DNA of 44,464 nucleotides, from contig JAFBIU010000028.1 of the NCBI GenBank assembly GCA_021531775.1, positions 1 through 44,464 on the forward strand. The letters run 5' to 3'. The first letter of the stretch is position 1; the number at the start of each line of letters is the position of its first letter. A model generated the notes under the pieces. That model did not search any database, was not told the origin of the DNA, and worked only from the letters and a program-made list of their open reading frames with translations. Positions 15,045 through 23,317 of this stretch are shown one piece after another. The position numbers and the translations under genes are program-made. This stretch comes from Parabacteroides distasonis (GTDB lineage: Bacteria > Bacteroidota > Bacteroidia > Bacteroidales > Tannerellaceae).

Positions 15045-17108
15045 ATGGCAAAGAATAGCAAAAGCATAGAGGAACAAGTAGAGGACTGGTGCAAGAAACA
15101 GTTTAAGGGTCAGAAGTATTATACCAAGACGGAAACTGTCAATGCAGAGATAGCCTCTGCCCTGGAAAAGGCACCGAGCAAGCAGGGTGGAGCTGGAAAG
15201 AACTATCCTGACCTTAAATGTCTTCTCACGACAGACAACGGCAAGAGAATCCCCGTGATGATTGAAGTTAAGGGTCGAAAGGACGACTTAATAAAGACCA
15301 CTGAAAGTGGAGAGGTTGATAACTACAACAAAAACGGAGAACCAAACTATCAGAATATTGCCAAATATGCCGTCAACGGGGCTGTGCATTATGCCCATGC
15401 CATATTGAATTTTACCGAGACATACAAAGAAGTGGTTGCCATCGGGGTGAACGGCTACGAAGAAACAGGAAAGATTGTCTATGAAGTTGATGTGTGGTAT
15501 ATATCCAAAGACAATCTGTTCGTTCCAAAACATGTAGGAATGTATGATGACCTGTCTTTCCTCGATGCTACCAATACCTCAGAGTTCATCCAAAAGCTAC
15601 ATTCACTTTCTCTCACGCGCGAAGAACTTGAAGAACGCAAGCTAAAACTGGAAGATGAGATTGAGCGTAAACTGAAGGCACTCAACCAACGTCTGGAAGA
15701 TGAGCAGCAGATAGTGGTCAACAACCGTGTACAGTTAGTGGCTGGACTCATCATGGCAGGACTTGGAGCAGACGGAGTGCAGCCTTTGCGAGTAGAGGAT
15801 TTAGCCGGTATGGAGAGTGATAAGGAAAAGGACCAGATGGATGACGGTGAGATTGTGATGTATAAAATCAAAATGTACCTGTCGAACAAGAATCTTCCCG
15901 AAGAGAAGATAGAGATGATAACGGACATACTGAAGGTCGTTTTCCTGCAATCAGGGCTGCAAGTTCCTGGAAAAGAAGGCGAGAGCAAACTGCACACCAT
16001 TTATGCAGATGTTAAGCGCGATATTCTGCCATACGTAACTGGAGAGCTCCACAATATAGACTTTACTGGTCGCTTGTTCAATGTCATGAATGATTGGGTG
16101 GACGTGCCTGATGGCGGCAAGAACGACGTGGTACTCACGCCTCGGTACGTTACCGAACTGATGGCAAAGCTATGCGAGGTGAATATGGATTCCTATGTAT
16201 GGGACTATGCCACAGGTTCTGCAGGCTTCCTCATCTCAGCCATGCACCAAATGATAGACGATGCCAAACATAAGATTTCCAGTCCTCACAAATTGGAAGA
16301 AAAAATTTATCATATCAAGATGGAGCAACTGCTTGGTATAGAGAAATTGCCCGATGTATATATGCTTGCTGTGCTCAACATGATTCTGATGAAGGATGGT
16401 AGCGCCAATATCATTCAGGGCAACTCGCTTGAATATGATGGCAACTACAAGCAGGGAAAGAAGAAGGACAAACCATTCCCTGCCAATGTATTTCTGCTCA
16501 ATCCTCCTTATTCGGCAGACGGCAAAGGTTTCGTATTTGTGGAGAAGGCACTCGGCAAAATGACCCACGGCGGACGGGCAGCTGTACTGATACAGGAAAA
16601 TGCAGGAAGCGGCAACGGACTGCCTTTCACTTGCAACCTGTTGAAGCGCAATACGCTACGTGCCTCCATCAAGATGTCCGATATATTCTGTGGCAAAGCG
16701 AGCGTACAGACTGCCATCTATGTATTTGAGGTGAACCGTCCCCACAATGCCGAAAACGATTTGGTGAAGTTTATCGATTTCACCAACGACGGTTATACTC
16801 GCATGAACCGCAAGAAGTCGGGACAGAGTGTAAACCTGCGAGACACCGACCATGCCAAAGAGCGATATGAGGAGGTGTGCAAACTCGTTTTGTTTGGAAG
16901 AGGTGCTAATGACAAAAACCTCAATTTTTTTAAGAATTGCTATACAGAGGATTATATCACCCTCAATGGCAATGACTGGACTTATGGGCAACACCAAAAA
17001 ATAGACACAGTGCCCACAGAAGAGGACTTCCAAAACGTGGTCAAGGAATACCTATCGTGGAAAGTATCTCAAGTATTGAAAGGAGAGTCGGGCCTGGGAA
17101 AACAGTAA
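15045..17108 (+). CDS. BcgI-like fused restriction nuclease and N6-adenine methyltransferase
   Basis: A 687-residue bifunctional restriction-modification subunit. The N-terminus has a PD-(D/E)xK-type nuclease site: Pro55-Asp56, then Glu74-Val-Lys76 in VMIEVKGRKDDL. A coiled coil follows (ELEERKLKLEDEIERKLKAL near residues 190-215). The C-terminal HsdM-like methylase has the SAM motif DYATGSAGFL at 387-396 and the catalytic NPPY at 486-489 for adenine-N6 methylation. There is no helicase subunit nearby, so this resembles type IIB/IIG enzymes such as BcgI, where nuclease and methylase share one chain and a separate S subunit gives specificity. The S gene overlaps its 3' end by 52 nt. Confidence 0.88.
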   Translation: MAKNSKSIEEQVEDWCKKQFKGQKYYTKTETVNAEIASALEKAPSKQGGAGKNYPDLKCLLTTDNGKRIPVMIEVKGRKDDLIKTTESGEVDNYNKNGEPNYQNIAKYAVNGAVHYAHAILNFTETYKEVVAIGVNGYEETGKIVYEVDVWYISKDNLFVPKHVGMYDDLSFLDATNTSEFIQKLHSLSLTREELEERKLKLEDEIERKLKALNQRLEDEQQIVVNNRVQLVAGLIMAGLGADGVQPLRVEDLAGMESDKEKDQMDDGEIVMYKIKMYLSNKNLPEEKIEMITDILKVVFLQSGLQVPGKEGESKLHTIYADVKRDILPYVTGELHNIDFTGRLFNVMNDWVDVPDGGKNDVVLTPRYVTELMAKLCEVNMDSYVWDYATGSAGFLISAMHQMIDDAKHKISSPHKLEEKIYHIKMEQLLGIEKLPDVYMLAVLNMILMKDGSANIIQGNSLEYDGNYKQGKKKDKPFPANVFLLNPPYSADGKGFVFVEKALGKMTHGGRAAVLIQENAGSGNGLPFTCNLLKRNTLRASIKMSDIFCGKASVQTAIYVFEVNRPHNAENDLVKFIDFTNDGYTRMNRKKSGQSVNLRDTDHAKERYEEVCKLVLFGRGANDKNLNFFKNCYTEDYITLNGNDWTYGQHQKIDTVPTEEDFQNVVKEYLSWKVSQVLKGESGLGKQ

Positions 17109-18832
17109 GCCCTCGCTCTGTGCACGAAACGTTCTTACGGAACGGGGGCTATTTCAAGAAGTGTAAGGCTGGCAGCCTGTTTACAATTAAAGGAAATCCA
17201 CAATTAGACAAAGAAAACTTTGTCTTTTCGGATAAATCGGAATATCCTTACTTTACTCGTACAGTTTTTAATAATGGTATATACGGATATGTAGACTACC
17301 TTGATGAATCACATTTAATAAAAGGCAATTCGATTGCTGTTGGAATGATGGGTATGCAGTTTTTCTACATGTCCCATGATTTTTATGCAGGTCAATTTAC
17401 AAAGACGGCTTTCCCGAAGTTTAATGGTTTTAATTCACGAATAGCTCTTTGGTTCATTGCTTGGTTTAACAAATCAAGTAAGAAGTTTTTAAGTGTACTT
17501 GTCCGTGAATTTGAGAAAGTTTTTTCTGATACAGAGATTATTGTGCCATATTATGCAAATGGAGATTTAGCACTTGATTATATTGAATCTCGCATCCGCG
17601 AGATGGAGAAATCTCGCATCAGCGAGATGGATGCTTATCTAAATGTTACTGGCTTTCAGAATTGTGAACTGACGGAAGAAGAGCAGGATGCTTTAGATCA
17701 CATCAACAATAAGAGAATAAAAGAATTTACAATAAGCGATTTGTATTACAAAGTAGAGCTTGCAAAAAAAACATTCGACAAGAGAAAGGATTCCAGGCAA
17801 ATACCAGACTCGAAGTATTGCATTCCTTTAGTTAATGCAAAGCATGGGGATAATGGTATAATGTATTATGGTGACAAAGCAATATTTGAATCAATGGACA
17901 TGACCATTGACATTGTACAGAACGGAGCGATTGCAACAGGTGATGTTTATCCGCAGCCACATCCAACAGGTGTATTATGGGATGCCTATTTAATTCGAGC
18001 CTTACACCACCAAGACACAGCTGAAACTCTTATGTATATGTCTGCCGCTATCAGAAAATCCATAAAACGTAAATATACTTACGACAATAAAGCATATTGG
18101 GAGCATGTAAAGAAAGAAAGAATCAATCTTCCCGTTACCCCGTCAGGCAATATAGACTACCACTTTATGGAAACCTATATTCGAGCAATTGAAAAACAGA
18201 CCATACAGCGAGTGAAGGATTGGCGGGCGAAAGAAATCTCTGCTACAAAGGATATAGTGAACTCAGACATGGACAACAAATTGGCAGTCGTTGATAATTA
18301 CAAATCACATACATACGAGTTGAAGGGAGAACATGATACACCTATGATGGTGGCTGAAGACATCCTCATCTACGGTAGTTTGGAGGTGCGCCTGAGAAAC
18401 ACCAAGAAATGTGACCTGCTTGCAGGTACTCTCGACCTTGTGCTGATGTATGCCATATCGCCGGCAGCGAGAGAGAAGACAGAGAAGGCAGGGCGCATAG
18501 CACTCGGCATCAAGGAGGCTAACCTTTCGGAAGAAGCCGTCAAGGCATATCAGAGTGTCAGATACATTATGTTCCATTATTGGAAGAATAGCGAGGCAAA
18601 GCCTTTTGCCCTCACTGCCCCGATACGGTTGGTGAGCCGTGCAGATGTCCCCGAAGGTTTCCTACTTAGGCAGGAGAAGGAAGCCAAGCAATATCTGCTA
18701 TTAGAATACAATCCTGCAACTCCTGCTTCTATTGGGGAACTTGATATTCTGAAGGCACAACGTAAAGGCTGTAACAGATATATGCCGTTTGTGTGCAGGG
18801 TGGAGAACATTATAGATTCAATTAGTCACTAA
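17057..18832 (+). CDS. Restriction-modification specificity (S) subunit with C-terminal extension
   Basis: A 591-residue S subunit with two target-recognition domains. TRD1 spans about residues 30-175 (FTIKGNPQLDKENFVFSDKS, ending in EIIVPY). A central helical region with repeated SRIREMEK/SRISEMDA follows, then TRD2 (about 225-400), ending near the LPVTPSGNIDYHFMETYIRA boundary motif. Beyond residue about 420 lies an extension of about 170 residues (EDILIYGSLEVRLRNTKKCD onward) that BcgI-type S subunits of about 340 residues lack and that I do not recognise. The start is uncertain: GTG 17057 overlaps the upstream gene by 52 nt; GTG 17120 is an alternative, and no good ribosome-binding site marks either. 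Confidence 0.83.
   Translation: MESISSIERRVGPGKTVSPRSVHETFLRNGGYFKKCKAGSLFTIKGNPQLDKENFVFSDKSEYPYFTRTVFNNGIYGYVDYLDESHLIKGNSIAVGMMGMQFFYMSHDFYAGQFTKTAFPKFNGFNSRIALWFIAWFNKSSKKFLSVLVREFEKVFSDTEIIVPYYANGDLALDYIESRIREMEKSRISEMDAYLNVTGFQNCELTEEEQDALDHINNKRIKEFTISDLYYKVELAKKTFDKRKDSRQIPDSKYCIPLVNAKHGDNGIMYYGDKAIFESMDMTIDIVQNGAIATGDVYPQPHPTGVLWDAYLIRALHHQDTAETLMYMSAAIRKSIKRKYTYDNKAYWEHVKKERINLPVTPSGNIDYHFMETYIRAIEKQTIQRVKDWRAKEISATKDIVNSDMDNKLAVVDNYKSHTYELKGEHDTPMMVAEDILIYGSLEVRLRNTKKCDLLAGTLDLVLMYAISPAAREKTEKAGRIALGIKEANLSEEAVKAYQSVRYIMFHYWKNSEAKPFALTAPIRLVSRADVPEGFLLRQEKEAKQYLLLEYNPATPASIGELDILKAQRKGCNRYMPFVCRVENIIDSISH
17588..17631 (+). repeat. 24-bp-period direct repeat in the S-subunit gene
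   Basis: TCTCGCATCCGCGAGATGGA (17588-17607) recurs with one change as TCTCGCATCAGCGAGATGGA (17612-17631). Each copy is also an inverted repeat (TCTCGC/GCGAGA). It encodes the helix between the two recognition domains. Confidence 0.88.
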
Positions 18833-18843
18833 CAATTAGATGT

Positions 18844-19998
18844 ATGAATGATTTTCAAAAGTTTGCAATAGCATTAAACGATTTCCAGCTGGATATCGAA
18901 GATGAAAAGCAAATGGAATCCCTTTATGAGAAAATAAAGGATTTAGATTGTTATGACTTCAGAATCTTCTATTTAAAAGCTTATCATTGTTATAAAAAGT
19001 TGGGGAATCCAGAGGAAGCGAGAGCACATATTGACAAATCAATAGAGGCTATTCCTCTGATAAAAGAAGACATATTTTCCAGTGTCGAAAATTCACGGTT
19101 TATATGTGTACCATTGGGAAATAGTATATCTGTACCTGTGGCGGGTGTTACTAATAAACTAATGAGCAATATCTACACTCTTGCAGGCGAAATCTATTCC
19201 ATACTCGAGTTGGATAATGAGGCTTTAGAATACTATAAAAGGGCTCTTTATTATAAAACTTTGTTAAAGACAGATATTGAAAAGGAAGATTATGTATATC
19301 TATATTCATTCAGAAGGTTCAATGATTATTCTAAGGATGATTTAATCAATAACAAGATAACGGTATCTCCTTCCAAGAAGATGAATGATCCATTTGACAG
19401 TATCATCAATCTTTGGGGTAGCGACGAACAATTGAAAGAAACTTGTAAAGAACACAAACACATCAAGAATCTCAGCAGGTCATTTGATTACTTCAGAATA
19501 CGTTCATTCTGCAATGGGGAAACAGAAGAGGCTTTAGAAAACTTATTAATGTGGTCTCATTATGCTGACGAACATAGAGGCTATTGCATCAAGTATAAAC
19601 TGTCTAAACATTTTATTAAACAAGATGAAAATGACAGTTTTGAACACATGTTCCTAAAGCCAATAATATATAGAAAAGATGAAGAAAAGGTTGATATTTC
19701 AGGAATGACAAGCATCAATACAGATTTGGCTTTTGCCACAAAGCATGAATCATGGAAATACGAAAAAGAAGTTCGCCTTATAGTATTTAATCCAAACAAA
19801 GAAGAATCATTTTACGGCATACCTCTTGATAAGGATTCATGTATTGAGGCAATATATTTTGGATGTAAATGTAGTCGTAATACAAAAAATACGATTATGA
19901 AGTTGTTCTCTCATGTAGAGACATCTCCTAAATTCTACGAAATGTATTCAGATAGTAATAATATTTATCAGCTTAAGTGGAAAATGTTGAACAATTAA
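18844..19998 (+). CDS. TPR-DUF2971 protein, possible defence accessory
   Basis: A 384-residue protein without a signal peptide. Residues 1 to about 140 form TPR-like helices (YLKAYHCYKKLGNPEEARAH, AGEIYSILELDNEALEYYKRALYYK). The rest fits DUF2971, with the familiar blocks YLYSFRRFNDYSKDDLINNK, KMNDPFD, LMWSHYADEHRGYCIKY and WKYEKEVRLIVF. DUF2971 has no established biochemical function that I know of, but occurs repeatedly in accessory and defence loci. It starts 11 bp after the S subunit and 16 bp before the AlbA_2 gene, so it is part of the same transcript. It is one of the most AT-rich genes in the island, suggesting separate acquisition. Confidence 0.78.
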   Translation: MNDFQKFAIALNDFQLDIEDEKQMESLYEKIKDLDCYDFRIFYLKAYHCYKKLGNPEEARAHIDKSIEAIPLIKEDIFSSVENSRFICVPLGNSISVPVAGVTNKLMSNIYTLAGEIYSILELDNEALEYYKRALYYKTLLKTDIEKEDYVYLYSFRRFNDYSKDDLINNKITVSPSKKMNDPFDSIINLWGSDEQLKETCKEHKHIKNLSRSFDYFRIRSFCNGETEEALENLLMWSHYADEHRGYCIKYKLSKHFIKQDENDSFEHMFLKPIIYRKDEEKVDISGMTSINTDLAFATKHESWKYEKEVRLIVFNPNKEESFYGIPLDKDSCIEAIYFGCKCSRNTKNTIMKLFSHVETSPKFYEMYSDSNNIYQLKWKMLNN

Positions 19999-20014
19999 TA
20001 GATAGAATATAGCC

Positions 20015-21406
20015 ATGACAATCATACAGAGAGACGAAAGTCAAAACATAGAGTTCAAGGAATCGTGGAACGATAAGTATCTTCAGTGGATTTGTGGCTT
20101 TGCCAATGCGCAAGGCGGCAAACTCATTGTGGGTGTCAACGATCAAGGACAGGTCGTAGGTGTAGATAACCCCAAGAAGTTGCTGGAAGATATACCCAAT
20201 AAAGTAAGGGATGTGATGGGTATTATCGTTGATGTCAATCGTTTAGATGAAGATGGATTGCCCTATATTGAAGTAGTTGTGGAGGCATATCCTTATCCTA
20301 TCAGTTACCGGGGACATTACTATCAGCGAAGTGGAGCTACAAATCAGGAATTGAAAGGTGCAGCTCTCGATCGTTTTATGCTCAGGCGTCAAGGCAAGAC
20401 CTGGGATGGTGTGCCCGTTCCATATCTCACTGTCGATGATTTAGATGATGCTACATTCACATTGTTCCGGAAATATGCCAAACTTAGTCGAAGAATGGAA
20501 GAAGCAGATTTGCAGGACGACAACAAAGGACTACTTGAAAAACTTCGTCTCTATGAAGGTTCTTATCTGAAACGTGCAGCAGCCATGCTCTTTCATCACG
20601 ATCCCGAAAAATATGTCACGGGGGCATATATAAAGATTGGCTTTTTCAGAGAAGATGCTGACTTGGTATATCAAGACGAAGTACATGGAAACCTCTTCCA
20701 ACAGATTCGGAAGACAATGGACTTGCTCTGCACCAAATACATGAAGGCGGTTATTACTTACGAAGGAATTCAGCGAATCGAGACGTTTCCTATGCCAAGG
20801 GAAGCATTGAGAGAAGCCTTGCTCAATGCCTGTATCAACAAGGACTATGCCGATACGTCACCTATACAGATCAGAGTGACTGACAATATGTTGCAGATAG
20901 TCAATGGAGGAATACTTCCCGATGGTTGGACAGTGGATACCTTACTGTCTTCGCATCGTAGTATGCCCTACAATCCTGATATTGCCAATACTTTTTTCCG
21001 TGCCGGTGAAATAGAGGCGTGGGGTAGAGGTATCGAACGCATTATCAAGGGGTGTAGCCAAGAAGGATTTTCTACAGTAGAATTCCGCTATGATGTATGT
21101 GGTTTGTGGACAACGTTCAAGTATCAGTATCCGGAGCGAGCTTCAGACCATATCAACGTTCATAAGGGCACAGAAAAGGGCACAGAAAAGACACAAAAAG
21201 GGCATGAAAAGATTCTTGCCCTTATAGAGGATAATCCACAAATTAGCATTCCCGCCTTAGCCAATGAATGTGATATTTCTGTAAAGTCTATGCGTCTGCG
21301 TCTTGACAAACTAAAGGCTAAGAATATAATAAGACGTATAGGGCCTAATAAAGGCGGTTATTGGCAAGTATTGGTTACAAACGATAAAAACAAGTCAAGC
21401 GTATGA
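20015..21406 (+). CDS. AlbA_2/Schlafen-like ATP-binding regulator with winged helix
   Basis: A 463-residue protein. The AlbA_2 (Schlafen-type) domain is at about residues 5-125 (ESQNIEFKESWNDKYLQWIC, GFANAQGGKLIVGVNDQGQV). A HATPase_c_4-like domain follows (MPREALREALLNACINKDYA, DNMLQIVNGGILP, WGRGIERIIKGC). Then comes a repetitive linker (KGTEKGTEKTQKGHEK) and a winged-helix domain (ISIPALANECDISVKSMRLR). Relatives are annotated as transcriptional regulators or RecG-like, but several Schlafen-domain proteins act as nucleases in defence, so the role is open. It is the last gene of the island operon; repeat copy E follows 14 bp after its stop. A broken relative lies at 12925-13437. Confidence 0.83.
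   Translation: MTIIQRDESQNIEFKESWNDKYLQWICGFANAQGGKLIVGVNDQGQVVGVDNPKKLLEDIPNKVRDVMGIIVDVNRLDEDGLPYIEVVVEAYPYPISYRGHYYQRSGATNQELKGAALDRFMLRRQGKTWDGVPVPYLTVDDLDDATFTLFRKYAKLSRRMEEADLQDDNKGLLEKLRLYEGSYLKRAAAMLFHHDPEKYVTGAYIKIGFFREDADLVYQDEVHGNLFQQIRKTMDLLCTKYMKAVITYEGIQRIETFPMPREALREALLNACINKDYADTSPIQIRVTDNMLQIVNGGILPDGWTVDTLLSSHRSMPYNPDIANTFFRAGEIEAWGRGIERIIKGCSQEGFSTVEFRYDVCGLWTTFKYQYPERASDHINVHKGTEKGTEKTQKGHEKILALIEDNPQISIPALANECDISVKSMRLRLDKLKAKNIIRRIGPNKGGYWQVLVTNDKNKSSV
21164..21187 (+). repeat. 12-bp tandem repeat, two exact copies (Lys-Gly-Thr-Glu linker)
   Basis: AAGGGCACAGAA occurs twice in a row, followed by two degenerate units. It codes the linker between the ATPase-like and winged-helix domains, the same place as the 12-bp repeat in the remnant paralogue. 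Confidence 0.85.
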
Positions 21407-21419
21407 TGAGTATATATGT

Positions 21420-21462
21420 CCCCAAGCGTAAGCGTAACCGTAACCGTAACTTGCGTTTTTAA
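21420..21462 (+). repeat. GTAACC-type dispersed repeat, copy E (right island boundary)
   Basis: CCCCAAGCGTA, one extra AGCGTA unit, then the standard GTAACC units and CTTGCGTTTTTAA. The flank TTTTTAAACAGA matches copy B exactly. It lies between the last island gene and the promoter of the DEAD-box helicase. Confidence 0.87.
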
Positions 21463-21498
21463 ACAGAGCTCTCATCCGAAAGTTTCATGATTTATTTT

Positions 21499-21506
21499 TA
21501 CCTTTG
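21499..21506 (+). promoter_or_regulatory. -7 promoter box of the DEAD-box helicase gene
   Basis: TACCTTTG matches the Bacteroidota -7 consensus exactly, 30 bp upstream of the chosen TTG start. It excludes the in-frame TTG at 21504, which lies within the box. Confidence 0.7.
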
Positions 21507-21536
21507 TGGCGTAATACATATAATTCCATAAACATT

Positions 21537-23294
21537 TTGAAAACATTTGAAGAATTGGGAGTTGCCACACCGATTTTGCAGGCAATTCAAGAGTTGGGCT
21601 ATGAATCTCCGATGCCCGTCCAAGAGGAGGTCATCCCGTTCCTGTTGGGAGAAGATAATGACGTGATCGCTCTGGCACAGACAGGCACGGGTAAAACGGC
21701 AGCCTACGGTCTTCCGATCTTGCAGAAGATCGATGTGGAGCTGAGGCAGCCGCAGGCGTTGGTGCTCTGTCCGACACGCGAACTTTGTCTCCAAATTGCT
21801 GACGACCTGAATGATTACTCGAAATACCTCGATCGCCTGAAGGTACTGCCGGTCTATGGCGGTTCCAGCATCGAGAGTCAGATCAAGACCTTACAAAGGG
21901 GTGTGCATGTGGTCGTGGCTACTCCGGGACGTCTGCTGGACCTGATGGAACGGAAGACGGTCAATTTGGAGCATGTCCGTAATGTCATCCTCGATGAGGC
22001 AGACGAAATGCTGAACATGGGCTTTAGCGACAGCATCGATGCGATTTTGGCCCAAGTGCCCCCGACCCGCAACATGTTGCTCTTCTCGGCTACCATGCCG
22101 CAAGGCATTGCCTCCATCACCAAAAAATACATGAAGGAGCCGAAAGAGATCGTCATCGGACGGAAAAACGAAGGAAACAAGAATATCCGGGATATCTATT
22201 TCATGGTCCGTGCACAGGACAAATACTTGGCCCTGAAACGGATTGCCGACTATTACCCCAATATCTACGGTATCATCTTCTGCCGTACCCGTAAAGAGAC
22301 ACAGGAGATTGCCGACAAGCTGATCCAGGACGGCTACAATGCCGATTCGTTGCATGGCGAGTTGAGTCAGGCGCAACGGGATTATGTGATGCAGAAATTC
22401 CGCATCAAGAACCTCCAGCTGTTGGTCGCTACCGATGTGGCAGCCCGCGGACTGGATGTCGATGACCTGACCCATGTCATCAACTACGGTCTGCCTGATG
22501 AGGTGGAGTCCTATACCCACCGTCGCGGACGTACGGGACGTGCCGGCAAGACCGGTATCTCCATCTCGATCTGTCACGTACGCGAGAAGGGCAAGATCAA
22601 GGAGATCGAACGGATCATCAACAAGAAATTTGAAAAGGGTGTCATGCCGACCGGACAGGCCATCTGTGAGAAGCAGCTCTTCAACCTGGTCGATCAGATC
22701 GAGAAGGTGAAGGTGAACGAGGAGGAGATTGCCACCTTGATGCCTTCGATCTACCGCAAATTGGAATGGTTGGACAAGGAGGACATCATCAAGCGTATGG
22801 TGTCGTTGGAGTTCAACCGCATGATCGACTATTACAAGGATGCCGATGACATTGAGGTGGTCGATGAGCAATCATCCCGCACCAAACGCGACCGCAAGAA
22901 CCATGAGACGGAAAAGGGTTTCACCCGTTTGTTCATCAACTTCGGCCGTGTGGACAAAATGAAAGTAGCCCAACTGATCGAACTGATCAACCGCACTGTG
23001 CCGGGCAAAGTACGCTTGGGACAGATCGAGTTGCACGACAATTTCTCCTTCTTCGAAGTGGAAGAGGCCGATGCTGCCCGCACCATCAAGTGTATGAACA
23101 GCTTCGAGGTCGATGGCCGACGTATTTCAGTCGAACCGGCTCAGGAGAAGAAGGGCGAAGGTAAGGGAGACCGAAGTGGAAAAGCGGCCGGAGGCAAACG
23201 CAAAGGGGGCGATCGCGACCGTCGCCGGAGCGAGAAGCCGTGGCAGCAGATGTATGGCGACCGGAAAGACCGGGGCAAGAAGAAAAGACGTTAA
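21537..23294 (+). CDS. DEAD-box ATP-dependent RNA helicase (DeaD/CsdA type)
   Basis: A 585-residue helicase with all core motifs: Q motif (PMPVQEEVIP), I (AQTGTGKT), Ia (PTREL), Ib (TPGR), II (DEAD), III (SAT), V (ATDVAARGLD) and VI (HRRGRTGRAGKTG). After the core comes a DbpA-type RNA-binding domain (FTRLFINFGRVDKMKVAQLI to GRRISVEPA) and a highly basic tail (GKRKGGDRDRRRSEKPW, KKKRR). It probably remodels rRNA or structured mRNA, for example in cold adaptation. The start is TTG 21537 (KTFEELG, where relatives begin MKTFEELG); no ATG or GTG fits, since upstream codons run into the promoter. Confidence 0.93.
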   Translation: MKTFEELGVATPILQAIQELGYESPMPVQEEVIPFLLGEDNDVIALAQTGTGKTAAYGLPILQKIDVELRQPQALVLCPTRELCLQIADDLNDYSKYLDRLKVLPVYGGSSIESQIKTLQRGVHVVVATPGRLLDLMERKTVNLEHVRNVILDEADEMLNMGFSDSIDAILAQVPPTRNMLLFSATMPQGIASITKKYMKEPKEIVIGRKNEGNKNIRDIYFMVRAQDKYLALKRIADYYPNIYGIIFCRTRKETQEIADKLIQDGYNADSLHGELSQAQRDYVMQKFRIKNLQLLVATDVAARGLDVDDLTHVINYGLPDEVESYTHRRGRTGRAGKTGISISICHVREKGKIKEIERIINKKFEKGVMPTGQAICEKQLFNLVDQIEKVKVNEEEIATLMPSIYRKLEWLDKEDIIKRMVSLEFNRMIDYYKDADDIEVVDEQSSRTKRDRKNHETEKGFTRLFINFGRVDKMKVAQLIELINRTVPGKVRLGQIELHDNFSFFEVEEADAARTIKCMNSFEVDGRRISVEPAQEKKGEGKGDRSGKAAGGKRKGGDRDRRRSEKPWQQMYGDRKDRGKKKRR

Positions 23295-23317
23295 ACTCTC
23301 TAATAGTCTAAAATAAG

